Below, piece by piece: positions 1-28,687 of a stretch of DNA of 64,000 nt; the stretch's first letter is position 1; the number at the start of each line of letters is the position of its first letter. A model generated the notes under the pieces. It was given only the letters and a program-made list of their open reading frames with translations, did no database searches and was not told where the DNA came from. The position numbers and the translations under genes are program-made. Source of the stretch: Hepsetus odoe (taxonomy: Eukaryota > Chordata > Actinopteri > Characiformes > Hepsetidae); contig CM029380.1 of NCBI GenBank assembly GCA_017165825.1, positions 20,563,572 through 20,627,571 on the forward strand. The letters run 5' to 3'.

Positions 1-3000
1 ACTTTAAATTTTAAATACCACCTGATTTTTTGTCTGTTGAATACAGATTTGGACTGGGAAACCGCTGTTGACCTAAATCAGAGACCACAGACTCACCTTC
101 CCTTCTGAAACTGTAGTTACTACACCCAGGTTTGGTCCTCTGCTCTTACTCCTGCTGTTGTGTTTACATCACTGAGATGTCAGTTCCTTGGGAAGATGCT
201 ATCGAGGAGGCATATGGAAAAAAAAGTAGCTGTAGTATGCTAGTCAAGACAGAGAAGCAAGGCTGGAAGTAAAGGTTTGTCCAGTGGAGGTGGACTGTGA
301 AGGGCATTTTCACTTCAAGGGTGCTAGGAGAAGTGGGCATCGGAGGACAGGGCCAACAGATTGGCAATTAAGGAACTTCCCACTGTTGCAGATAAAAGCA
401 GCTTCTGGTTGAGGTGAAAGGAGACCTTATAGGTTGCCAAATGACCACTGAGTAACCATGTGACACACACCCAGGTCTGATCAACCTATGGTGAGCCTGC
501 TTTGACTGAGTGTGTCTTGTGGAAAATAGGTCAATACATCCTTTGAGACTGGGGAACAAAACTGAAGATGTGTCGTACTGGTGGAACAATCATTATTGTC
601 AGAATTAGTCTCATCCCAGGAAAAAAGAGATCTCAAACCTCACTAGTGCTGTGGGGACTGCAACATTTATTCGTAATAGAAAACTATTCCTATTCAAAAA
701 TTAACACTTCCATTTTTTGAAAACATTCTTTTCCACACCTGCCTAAACCTTTTGCACAGTACTGTATATATTACATTTCTGTCCCTTACTGTAGAAATGT
801 AATATTTCCCAATGCAATGATGAGAAACATTTTAAATGATTCTTCCTTTAATTATTTTAAAAGAAGTGACTTTAAAGTAATAGTGATGGGCCTAATAAGA
901 TCGCCTCCAGGGTCAGGGACAGAGGATGCCACCACACTGCAACATGCTTTAATGACAAGGCTAAATTTTCCAGGCACACTTACGCACTCTCTCTTTCCTT
1001 TCCTCCAGCGCTGAGCACCACGTGAGCTGTCCATCTGGAGGATGGCACTGATTTTCCTTTGAGCGCTAACTTTTTTTCCCTCCTGCTTGCATTTTTTCCT
1101 CTGGACCTAACCAAGCTTTTTCAGTGCCTGCAGCATGAGCACTATCACAGGGCTGCCTGTGCCCAGCTGTACTGCAGCATGGAAAACTCAATTAGAGGAA
1201 CTTGTTCACAACATAACGTTGTCTCTAAAAAAAGCCTATTCATGTGACCTCAGTGCAGCACAAGTTTGATGTCTTTTTCCCTTGTTTTTATAATGACAGT
1301 GTGAACTCCAACTATATTTTCATCTCCAAACAGCGTGTACACCATTGCTCTTGAATGGAACACATTGCATCACCATTGTTTTGTCTTTCTTGTCACTTAC
1401 TTTTGGCAGTAATGGTGTAGATGGGATGTATTTTGTTCATCTGGAAATTACATACATGTTTCATTCAAGTTAATTCAGGATTTTTTTTTTCCTCTTAGAA
1501 CTTCAATGGCAGTTATTAAGAGGATTTAAATGGGAACTGAATAGTTTTTGTATGACTCACTTTCCCTCTCTGTCCCGTTGATGTGACCCAGACTAAATGC
1601 TGAGAGCTGTGCTGCTTTACTAATCACATGTCTCAGTTCACTGAAGCTCTTGGAAAATATGCCATCAGGCTAGTTTCCGTCCCGAACAACCCAGGCAGAC
1701 ATGCTTAACTCCTTTAACATGCTCATACTGGTTCGGAAAAGGCTGGGAATCCACTGTAGGCCCCCATTGCCTGCATGCAAATGAGTGGCACCAGTTCAGT
1801 CAAGGGGACATCAGATATGGCACAAAGCTCAGACATGGTCATTGATCAAACTCTGGTGGCTTGTTGGCATTAGGTTCATGTAAGTTCACATGCATCTAGT
1901 TGGGGGAAGGTTGCATGAACCTTCATGACCGGCTGCTGACATTTGCGGAGCACTCAATGACGGCAAAGCACAATGACGTCAGTCGTGCAACATCTGAACC
2001 GATAAGCTGAGTCCTTTTTTGTTGTTGTTGTGGCAGTGAAGGGTGAACCCTCAAGCCATGGGTCAGTCAAAGGATAAAAGGCTGATTTATATGCAGACCA
2101 CCCTGCTGGCTTGTCCTTCTCAAATATATACTGTGACTACCCTGCAAGGGAATGTTCCAGAGGTATCTCAGCGTTGCCAGAGCCTGTGCCAAAGCCTTAA
2201 AGACTTCCTATGCTGAAAGACAGAGGGCTTTCTATTCTTCGCTGATAGACGTGCAAGCTAAGTGAGCATCAGCTTGAGGGCCACCTGTAGTTTTAAGAGA
2301 GTGACCTACAAGTGACTTGCATTAATAGACCTATCTATGCTCCGCCCATAAATGTATTCTTGTGCAGCAACTGGTGAGGCTGGCCAAACTCTGTGCTGGC
2401 AGAAAAATGTAACAAAGCAATAACACTGAGTTTTCAGTCTAATTTGAGGTCATTTGCTGCTCTAACAAGCTAGTTTATGTTGGATTATGTTTCCATCAGG
2501 AAACATGTTAACATTATATACATTAGAACTATTTGCAATTCAAATTCAGATTTTAGTAACAATATAAACCCTTGGGTTGTGATGCATTCAATGCAAGCAA
2601 CGTTTTTTATTATTTAATTTGATTTACTATTTAAAACCACCAATCACTCTAAAGACACGACTTTTGTATTTTAATTTCATGTTGATGTAAAGTTGTAAAC
2701 TTAACAAAAGTTTTCTTTGCGTACTATCTAAGAACGCTCTCTGCCATAAATCTAATTTAAATAATGACTTATAAAAAAAAAGCACATCATCTATCAAGTG
2801 GTGGTAGCCTGGGGATGGGATACTTTAAGTCAAGATACTTTCCCTGCCATTAGGCGAAGCACATCACTCTGGATAATCTGATAAAGGCATAAAATATCAA
2901 CATGTGGATTGAAATCAGTGCCCTAATACTCTTTAGGTATCGAGTCCAGTTGAATCAGATTTTTGTCAAAATTCTACAAAGCTAGCTCAGACTCGCAGCA

Positions 3001-4339
3001 GAAAGAATCTTGCATCTGTGCAAAGGCTAAAGAGAGGTTATTTCTGCTGAAAGGCTGTGAAGGGAAGAACAGCGAGGCTGTGGCGTCAGCGTGTGCCCTG
3101 TTTCCATGCAGCTCTAGAATGCTGATCTGGTGGTATGTGCGATTCGGAAAGCAGACTGTTCCAGCCAAGACAAACGGCAAAAGAATCTCACCCATTCTAG
3201 GAGGTGGTAGAACAAGGGGAGGTATTGCATGTACTCTGTAATAGGTCACTGGTGCCTGGGTAACTTTGCGTCATTAAAAAAGTCTGTAAGGGCAATGGTG
3301 ATAGCAGCAAATGTTGTAACAACATCTATCCCTCCCTGTATAATGAGTCACTCGAGTCATTCGACTAGCCATTTCATCAATGACAGGAAGGGCACAAACT
3401 GGAATAGTTGTGTTGGGTAATGGGAGCATTGCATCATAAACATGTTTCTACGTAAGTTAGCACCAGATAGGTCAACAAGAATATAAAAATAGATACATCA
3501 CACTAATTAACTGTGAAGTTCTAGTTGACCTGTTGCTGCCTGTGTCAAATGACATGAACAGTTATGATATGCCAACAGGACTAAACTTAGACTAGGCAAT
3601 GCTTACGATCTCACAGGGAGAGTGAGGGGGCAGAAGGCCACATTGTTAACAATGCAATTTGCTGTTCTTGCTGTGCAAGTTGAAGACTTACACATTCAGG
3701 CTCTCCTTATGCTGACTGTAATCATGACACAGCAGTCATGAGTCCTGCTATGCCATTTGGTCAAAACTTTCTTACTTTGGATTCAAAATCTTTCCCAACA
3801 AAGCGTGATAAGAACGTGACCCCAGCAACGGTTTGTGTTGAAATGTGTGGCCAAAGACTTTGAGTCATCCCCAGTAAGTGAAATGTCATTTCGTAGATTG
3901 AAACCCCAGACTTCCATCTTGAAATCCTCACTTCCCCAAATTTGAGGCCTGGTCTGGAATGATAAATCTTGGCCGTATCAACCTGGCATCAAGGCAATAA
4001 TAGCAGAGGACAGATGCTTTTTTGTTATCCAAGACAGCACCTTTTAATGCCATCCATACCTGAGATAACAGGGAGCTCATTATGTATCAGGAGTTAATTT
4101 CCAGTCAAAAGGTGACAGTCAAGATAATATCTCCAAGTAGGGAAAGATATGTGAGCCCATCTGGTGACTGGATTATACCTACAATAATAAATAAGTATTT
4201 TTTATTATTGACCACTGCCTGGGGGAGCTAAAAATTTAACCCATGGTGTCCAAATAATGTCTCTACATTCACACAAACAGTGAGTGACTTAAATGACCAG
4301 ACTTCCATGTAAATGTTTTACCGGATGATGATAAACTTT
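1..4339. other. upstream non-coding DNA, 5' part
   Basis: Only short open frames occur (under 95 codons), none with recognisable protein features. A consensus CRE (TGACGTCA) lies at 1974-1981 and an octamer-like ATGCAAAT near 1775. I see no clear mobile element. Confidence 0.5.
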
Positions 4340-4860
4340 CTGAAATGAGGAAATGGACGTAGGATGGTCAGCGCACTGGTAAGGGAAGCGTGGGAGGACA
4401 CCTGGGGGTGGGGGACTAAAGGAGGCCTGCAAAGCAGTGCATGCTGGGAAAGTGTTACAGGCACTATTTTTAGTGCCTGATTAGAAATGGGCAGAGCTGG
4501 CCTAGGACATACTGTGAAGAGAGGAGATCACGTGATTCCTAATGACTGTCTGGATCAATGATTAGATTACTGGCCACATAGGTGGGTGGGAGAGAAAAGT
4601 GGAGGGGGAGGGTGTAGAACGGGAGGAGGCATGAGGGTGAAATGTCAGCGTCCCTCACGCACTGCCCTTCTCCCCGCGCCACGTTCCCATTAAATTAGCT
4701 GCACGTGGGATGCCTCTAATCCCAGCCAAACTGGGATTACAGAGGAAGAGCGTGTGGGGTAAATGTGTGTGGGCAGGTGAGTGGGTGGAGGATAACGAAT
4801 GCATCTGGAGAGCAAATACCACCAAGCAGCATTTCACCTAAAAAAAAAAGAAAAAAAGAA
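4340..4860. promoter_or_regulatory. enhancer-like block with two palindromic factor motifs
   Basis: A moderately GC-rich, repeat-free block containing a MEF2-type CTATTTTTAG inside a 9-bp-arm palindrome (4458-4479) and a TAATCC/GGATTA palindrome (4713-4745). E-box-like cacgtg sequences occur near 4530 and 4702. It ends in an A-rich run (4838-4872). The regulatory role is inferred from motifs only. Confidence 0.35.
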
Positions 4861-4872
4861 GAAAAAAAAAAG

Positions 4873-6551
4873 ATCTCCTTGTCTTAACACGTTTCCTGGG
4901 ACTGCCAATGTTGTCTTAATGGAATGAAATATTATCCCAGGCCATTCTGAATCACCGTTATTGTTCTTTGTCCTCATTGTCCACTAAATGCTGTAAAGCT
5001 GTCTAAAATGCCTGTAATTTGGAGATCTTGGCAGTTAGTTCATCTTTTGTTCAAGACTCTAAGATGAGGATGTTATTATTTTGAACTGGGCTGTTAACAT
5101 GAACATTGCTGTAAGCAGAGGCCTATACGCCGTCCAACGAACACATTGTGCTTTATTTTTTGTCTCTATGACTCACTCTGCATTTCCTCTCTTCATCTCA
5201 TCATTTCCAACTTTATTTATTTAACATTGTAATAGTGGGCAGTATACAGTATCTATCATGATCTCTTTATCAGATATGGGTGTAACTCTTCAGGTCTGGA
5301 AATGTGCTATGCATAAGGCCTGCATTCCCACAATGTTTATCAAGCCTTTAACTTCCTGGTGGTGTGTTTACAGACCGCAGCCCTCAACACAGGTGTGCCT
5401 ATACATGTTTCTTTATGATTCGAGGTGGAATCATTGAATTAAAAACTGACAGATATGTGGGGTGTCCCGTTTTCAAAGGCTTTATGCATTACTATGAAAG
5501 ATAGGAATGCTGCCTACTCACAGATGAACACACGGCTCTTTGTGTCAAGCCCATTTCAAAGACACACGCGACTTCATGACTGATATATGAGTTGGCTAAT
5601 TTGCACAGCATACTCAAAGTCGAGATTAAATATACAGGTCTGACACGACTATGCAGATGCCAGACTGTGGATTGCATGGCAAAAAGGGAAAAAGGTTCTT
5701 TGAAGCCTTACATTTTTATCATAGTGAGAATGCAGTAGGCAACAAATGAACAATAACATGGATGATCATCCCAATGTCATGTGAATTAAGATAAACTTTA
5801 CACTAGCAGATTGGTTCATAAGATATCAGGGGCAAAGTACAAGCAACCTTCTTGCTTTTACTGCATTCACCAGCTGACATGGATCACACCCTGCAAAAAA
5901 TAGCTCGTTTTATTGTGATTTGTGATTTGTGATCAGAAACTGGCTGTTTTGGCGAGTTAGAATTAAACATATACCTCCATATATCTGAATAAAACTGCTT
6001 CTGTTACTTACTACCACATTGTCATTATTAGGTACTGTCATTTTTTAAAAGCATATTACCATATATTACAGAATACACCTCCTAATGTAGCCTCAAGATA
6101 AACAAATCTTGCCTTATTTAAAGCTCCTAGGAAAATGAAGCATAAAAGGACTGGTAAAGCAACTTTTGTTTTTTACGTGCCATTTGAAACCCAATGATTA
6201 TTCATCAGGCATCTATAGTTAGTGGTTTAAAAAAAAAAGAAAAAAACCCTATAACATTTCTGTTTTGATGCTTTCTGTTAATACATTTTTTTCTGTACTT
6301 TTTTTTGTATTTTAAACTTTTAGTTTATTTTTATCTCTCACATTTTATCATACTCTGAACATTTTAAAGACATATTCTTATTTTTTTTTCTTTGTGTATT
6401 TACTTTTTAAAATCGTGTGACATAATTATCTCGTTAAAAAACTATCCTTTCATACATTGCTATTGTTTTATTACTTTTGTTTCATTTGTAAAATGAATTT
6501 GCAAAATGTACAACTTTGAGCTGCAACTGTGGGAAATGTGTTCTACAGAAA

Positions 6552-6595
<44 letters not shown>

Positions 6596-6700
6596 ATTAG
6601 CTAATTAGGAACAATCTTAACACAGTTTTAGGCGTTATTCAACCATTTCTTCACATTAAACTTGACCTAACTAGGCAAAATCTGACATTAGTTGTATAAC
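4873..6700. other. AT-rich non-coding DNA with an ATT microsatellite
   Basis: AT-rich sequence with several T-rich runs and (ATT)n at 6553-6594. I see no gene or mobile element. Confidence 0.5.
6553..6594. repeat. (ATT)n microsatellite
   Basis: About 14 uninterrupted ATT units. Confidence 0.97.
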
Positions 6701-6719
6701 ACTGATAAAGCTTCTTCTT

Positions 6720-7350
6720 GTCTTCACTAATCTCCCACGACAATCATGCCACGTTAGCAAAGTCTGTGGCGTCATAATATCGATTCGAGTAAAGTTGTAA
6801 AGATGTACACGCTGAGCATTGTGACGTCACTGTAGTAATTAGGCTGCTGTTTATCGCCGTCTGCTTATGTATCCAGGCAATGTGTTTTGCTGCACTGGTT
6901 GCTTAGCGTCGGGTTTTTTTTTTCTCACAGATATGTCGTCATAACTGAATCCGCCTCTTCCGCCCAAAAGGCGTCCTCTTCTTTAAGGAGTCTGTTTCTT
7001 AAGGTGGATCTGATTGTTGGCAGGGAATTAAAAACGACAGAGGACGTCCTCTCCCAGGTGTGGCGTGATTTTAAAGGGTAACTATGGCTTTAACGCAGTA
7101 ACACGGCCTTTCTCAGGCACGTTAGCGGCAGGTTGTCTGCGCGCGGTGTCAATTTGAGCGCTCCACCTTAAATCGCACGCTGACATCGCAGTAATCCGTC
7201 TCTCCACCCACTCTGCAGGGAGCCTGGTAGAGAGCTGGCTTCCTCAGCTCTAACATTAGGAATACGCTCAGTGCGGGCGCGCCGGAGCACAGTCCCGGAA
7301 TACCGGCGTCCCGAAGGACTGGTCTGAGAGCGGCTCCCCTTCTGTCACCG
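6720..7350. promoter_or_regulatory. CpG-enriched patch 2-2.6 kb upstream of midn
   Basis: CpG dinucleotides are clearly more frequent than in the flanks (for example gcgcgcggtg, gggcgcgccgg). A consensus CRE lies at 6822-6829. It could be an alternative first-exon promoter or a separate regulatory element. I found no ORF with family features. Confidence 0.35.
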
Positions 7351-7649
7351 GCTTTCTAAAGCTCACTTCATACTCACAGCCCAGCTTGTGGATATAAGCT
7401 GCTGTGTTGGATCTGTGTGAGTTCTAGTCCAGCAGATTTCTACTCAATACATGCCCAAACTGGGGAATCTTGAGGAGTGGGAAAGTTTGTCGCGGAGCTT
7501 TGAGGTTTTCGCCACTATTATTGGTAAGTTTGGGACTCGACTGGAAATAATGTGGATTCTTATGTTGGTGGTTAAGTCCAGAACTTGGAGAAGGATCTAA
7601 AAACACCTGACCTTCTGTCGGACAGCTAAGGGTGCATAACATTTGATTG

Positions 7650-7653
<4 letters not shown>

Positions 7654-7680
<27 letters not shown>

Positions 7681-7681
7681 G
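7654..7681. repeat. (TA)n microsatellite
   Basis: About 14 TA units. Confidence 0.97.
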
Positions 7682-8322
7682 TATTAGGAATATAGTAGGG
7701 TCCGAACTTCACACTGGAACTGTCTGTTCAAATCACTATTTAAAAAAAAAAAAAACCAGCTCAAACAGACAGTCCATTCCCCGACTGTACTGTCTGTACT
7801 GTTCCGAGAACAGGCGTCCACCCTTCCAAATTTGCATCCCCACCGAGCAGAGACTCCACCAGCCCCCATACCTCGCCTATCTGAACATCTGAACTGTGTG
7901 GCGTAAACAGTGCTATTTAAATATGACGAAGGGCAGAGATAAGACACGCGCTGTTCGTCGCTTCCTGCTGGACTGAGCACCACAGACGGGTCTGAACGAT
8001 GGACTGCGGCGTGAAGACACTGAGAGCCACGGGGGCAAGAACAGGGCTTTAGTTTAGCCCTACAGCCCTGTGCCTTCCCTCACCACTGGTGGGCGGTCGA
8101 GTCTCTGTTCTGCTCTCTGTTTCAGCCTCCAAGTGCCCTTTTTAAAGAGGTGCTCAGTTTTATTTCTGCATCCAGGCTGTCCCGGGATGCCATCTATTGC
8201 ACCCGGTGCTGCAGTAGCGTGTGTTATTTATCCCGAGCTCTCTGTAATGGTGCCATAATATGAGTGTTTTGGAGAAAAAAGAAAGCAGGCTTTTTGACTC
8301 AGCCAGGTAACTTCAGCCTAAA

Positions 8323-8640
8323 ACTGAGAATTTTCCATAGGAATGTCCCTCAGCCGTTTTCTTTTCGGACAGGCTTGAATTTGGGGTAAGTTATTTGGCA
8401 ACACTGAGCAGCCCTGCTCTGAGGAATGCCCCTCGGGATTTGTCCCACTTATCCAGATAAAGTAATCCGACTACATTGAGAAATCCTGCTGTGTGCAATA
8501 CTCTTTAGGATTTCTCAGCCAGGCAACTTAAGCCCGGTGTTAAAAGTTGTCCAATATGAACTTCCCTTTGCCTGCTGGACAGTCTTTGGGCTGAAATTAT
8601 CTGGATCAACTGAGAAATCCTTCCTTGTGAAATACCCCTC
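8323..8640. repeat. degenerate tandem repeat, period about 70-80 bases
   Basis: Units open with A(C/T)TGAG at 8323, 8403, 8475 and 8609 (spacings 80, 72 and 134, the last about two periods). They share pieces such as GAGAAATCCT and (A)ATxCCCTC. CTCAGCCAGG(T/C)AACTT occurs at 8298 and again near 8514. The copies are diverged. Confidence 0.55.
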
Positions 8641-8853
8641 TTGTTAGTAACCTTTGCCTATATACATGCCTGCCTTCTACACGGGGCTCCCCTCGTCGAA
8701 ATAGTCACTCTGTCTAATTCCGTCTCTCTCAGAAATGTGTGTCACCTTGGCCGTGGGGGCCGCGTTTTGGCCAAGAAAACGCCGAAAGCGCGCCGACGTT
8801 GTGTTGGGTCCCCTTTTGTTTATGGTCGCGCTTTGCGTTATGAATGGTGGAGC

Positions 8854-8896
8854 GACGGTGGGCGGGACTTCGCCTGCACAGGCCCCGCCCACCGTC
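8854..8896. repeat. perfect 13-bp inverted repeat of GC boxes in the midn promoter
   Basis: The left arm GACGGTGGGCGGG (8854-8866) is the exact reverse complement of CCCGCCCACCGTC (8884-8896). The interval holds a second palindrome, GCCTG-CA-CAGGC (8872-8883), directly abutting the right arm. Together they can form an 18-bp stem with a 5-base bulge. Each arm contains a GC box of the Sp/KLF type. Confidence 0.85.
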
Positions 8897-9207
8897 CTCA
8901 ATGAGGGTAGGTAAGGTGGGCCGTTCTCTCCACGTGGGTGTCTACTTCGAGTTCTGATAGGCTGACGACGCTGCCAGGAAGTGCGCGGATTGGCCGGGAG
9001 TGGCGGAGGGCGTGGGCGGGTTGGTGAGACGGCGCGTTGTAAAGTGGGGGAGGAAAAAAAAGCTCATTTTGACGCCGTTTCGGTGGACGTCCGACGGTTG
9101 AGCCACGGGCCGCGTAGAAAGACCCGCTTTGATAAAACCGAGATCGACATCGAATCACGGACACGGGAAGCGGTGTCTCGTGCTGCACGTGGAATACTTT
9201 TGCCCGG

Positions 9208-9243
9208 ATGCCCCTTTTATTGGAGCAGCAACGGGAGCAATAG
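9208..9243 (+). other. possible upstream ORF in the midn 5' leader
   Basis: An ATG at 9208 opens 11 codons (MPLLLEQQREQ) and stops at TAG 9241-9243, about 90 bases before the midn ATG. It would matter for translation only if the transcript starts upstream of 9208, which the sequence alone does not show. Confidence 0.35.
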
Positions 9244-9334
9244 CAGAGAATAGCAGCGGGATCGGGACTGAGCCCCCCTTCTCTCTTTCTCTCTCCCTCT
9301 CTCTCTCTCCCTCCCGTTTCGCTCAGGCTTCCGA

Positions 9335-26114
<16,780 letters not shown>

Positions 26115-28131
26115 ATCGATGCAATGAGGACGCGGTGACTTAATGGATGAGGACGACAGGCGGGATAGCGTTAGGGTGTGTACAGGAAGGGGGACCATGT
26201 GAAACTTCAGGCTGTTGACGACTGAGAAAAATTCGAAGCATTGTATGCTTTCCCTCAACCACAGATTTGGTTTCACAAAGAAAGTTAAAACTGACTTCTT
26301 TGCCGTCATGTCCCTGGAAGCTTACGATGATGGAAATGGACCGAATTTCAGGTTGATCATGCGGCAGAAGTGGATTGGACTGATGACCGCAGAGGACACA
26401 GATGCACACTGTCGCAAGAAGAAAGCAAGAAAGGAGCATTGCAGACTTTAATGGTGTTGGGGTTTTTTTTTCCTTTCCTTTTTCTTTTCCCGAGGAAAAC
26501 ATGGGGCAAAAGCAGCTACCATCCAGAAAACTGGTCTTGCTGCCACCTGATTTATTTTTTTTTCTTTCCCCAAGGGGCATTTAAACAATCCTAGGAGCCA
26601 TGAAGCAGATCTTAAATGGGGGGTTTATTTCTTCTTTGTTTATGCTTTTTATTACTATTAATCAAGTTACTATTTTTGAAAATGAAAAAATATGTAGCAT
26701 TACCCACATAGCATTCAGGTTTTTAATCTTATGGACGAAGAGGTTTTATTTGCACATATCGTTTGATTTTCAAATGGATGGACAAAACACAACTAAGAAA
26801 TGGTACAATGCATGTTCAACAACGCAGAAGCTTCTGAAATGCAGCTCGGTGTAGTGACGGAGGTTTAAAGTTGGATTCATTCTAAAAAAAAACATTTAAA
26901 AAAAAAACCAAAAATAAAACAAAATACGAGAAATTGTAAAGTCGCTCATATATGAAATCCGTTTAACATGATGCTTTTAAAAGAATAGTTACTGAATATG
27001 GCTTAAGTGAAGCCACAAAAGAAATGTTTAAGTCATATAGATATCTGAACACGCTCATTTTGTCCTCATATTTCTGAAGAACAGGTACATTTTAGCATGG
27101 ACTCCATCATTTTGGACCATCATTCAGACACCTTCCTATCCCGTGATAACTACCCTCTCTGTGTAACGGTAGTCTCATGAGCAAACCTTTGCAAATTGTT
27201 CCTAAATTGCCCCAATTTAGGCCCTGTAGCTTGTCTGCTAGATCAAGAAAGAGAAAATAGGCCAACAGTCGACACCTTCACTTCCTTGATAGTGCCTCAC
27301 TGGTAGATGCACTAACATCCAATTAGGCCTTCCACAGACTCAACAGTTCTGCTGCTAAATGGGACTCTACTTTGCATGTAAATGTGTGAATTAGCCTCCT
27401 CAAAAAAAAAAAAAAGACCCAAGAAACTGGTGCTTAAGAGGAAAAAATGCATGCATTCACAAAGAAAAAAAAAAAAGTTGCTCAGCTGACTGGGATTTCC
27501 TAATTAGAGATGACATTACATATCAGTGGTGAACCAAAACATGGGGCGGGACTTTTTTTAAATTTTTTTTATTTAAAAACAGTATTCATGGATCATTCCT
27601 GGACTGTGAGCTTAGAGCAACTGAACATTTTCTACACCCAGCAAAAAGGGTCTACAGAGCCAAACACCAAGGATGTTGGACCAGCGTCTGTCCCTACTGA
27701 CTTGAAACTATTTTCAAGATTAAAAAACAAAGGAAAAGTGAAAAAAAGACCATAATTGCACTCACTGAGTTTGCAATGAGATTACTTGCCTGGAGGGGAA
27801 ACTAGTCTTTTTTTATTTTCTTTTTTTTTTTCAAGTGGCCTTAACTTTCACAATGAGACACTTGGGGACTGGGGGACTAGATAGGGATGTTTTTATTTTT
27901 GTTGTCGTCAATATTCTTGTTTTATGTTTTTGCCAAAAACATCCTTTTTCTCCAATTATTCGGGCAACTCTTTGCATTTCTTGAAAGTGGAGGCTCTAAT
28001 ATGTCAAGGCTCCTGTGCCTTAAAAAATTGCCCTTCCGTGAGTGAGGAGAAAAAAACAGAACAATGATATTTTCTAACCCTTGCAGGTTCTTCAGCAGTA
28101 TCACATGAGCTCTGGTAGAAAAGTGGTAATA

Positions 28132-28166
28132 TGATTATTATTATGATTATTATTATTATTATTATA
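28132..28166. repeat. (ATT)n in the midn 3' UTR
   Basis: Imperfect ATT/ATG repeat. Confidence 0.9.
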
Positions 28167-28318
28167 ATTTGCAAAGATTCAGCACTACCTGGATGTAAGA
28201 GGAATGGCTTCAGGTTTCATTAGTGTGTTTCATACTTTGTTGTAAAATCATATCCTTTAAACCCTAATCTGTCCTACCACCAAGAAGCAGAAAAGCAACA
28301 AATTTACAAATCTAATGT

Positions 28319-28357
28319 AAAAAAAAAAAAAAAAAAAGGAAAAAAAAAAAAGAAAAA
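28319..28357. repeat. A-rich run in the midn 3' UTR
   Basis: Almost pure A with two short G interruptions. It is internal to the inferred UTR and could misprime oligo-dT. Confidence 0.95.
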
Positions 28358-28480
28358 TGTTGAGGAAGGTTCCGCTGTAGTGCTACAGCTAAAAAGTGCC
28401 CTGACTCTGAACGGAGATGTCCTTTAAGGACAGGTTACTACATGCACTTCCTCCCTCCCTGGATAAAAGATTTCAAAGGA

Positions 28481-28537
28481 CCCCCCCCCCCCCCCACCCC
28501 ATCCCCACCCTGCCCCCACCCTGCCCCCAACCCCCTC
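28481..28537 (+). repeat. C-rich tract in the midn 3' UTR
   Basis: Fifteen consecutive C, then repeated CCCC/CCCTG blocks. In RNA this is a poly-C-protein type site. On the opposite DNA strand it has G-quadruplex potential. Confidence 0.9.
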
Positions 28538-28665
28538 AAAAAACATTTTTTAATTTCCATATATGTATGAAATATACTATGTGTGTGCCTCACCTATATG
28601 TGAAATGAAAAAAAAAAACAAAATGGAAAAAAAAAAATTACGAGTTTGAGAGTGGGATGTTTTAA

Positions 28666-28687
28666 GGGGTGGGGTGGGGCAGGGGGG
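28666..28687 (+). promoter_or_regulatory. G-quadruplex motif in the midn 3' UTR
   Basis: Four G runs of at least four separated by loops of 1, 1 and 2 bases. This fits the standard quadruplex pattern in the transcript. It is partly complementary to the C-rich tract about 150 bases upstream. Confidence 0.75.

Larger units (their letters stand above)
8680..9334 (+). promoter_or_regulatory. midn: CpG-rich midn promoter and 5' UTR
   Basis: CpG density rises sharply here relative to the AT-rich flanks. Visible sites include GC boxes (ggtgggcggg at 8857, a cccgcccacc mate at 8884, gtgggcggg near 9013), an ETS-like ccaggaagtg near 8974 and an inverted CCAAT box (ATTGG at 8989). There is no good TATA box, as is usual for a CpG-island promoter. 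The transcription start cannot be fixed from sequence; it is probably between about 8950 and 9250. The tract just before the ATG (9280-9315) is CT-rich. A short upstream ORF lies at 9208-9243. Confidence 0.7.

Noticed and set aside
9213..9223. Possible serum response (CArG) box in the midn promoter
   Set aside because: The A/T core is seven bases long, not six, so it misses the consensus.
26140..26580. 146-codon minus-strand frame in the midn 3' UTR
   Set aside because: Antisense to the UTR, low complexity, no recognisable family.
28481..28537. CRISPR-like or satellite repeat
   Set aside because: It is a simple C-rich tract without unit and spacer structure.
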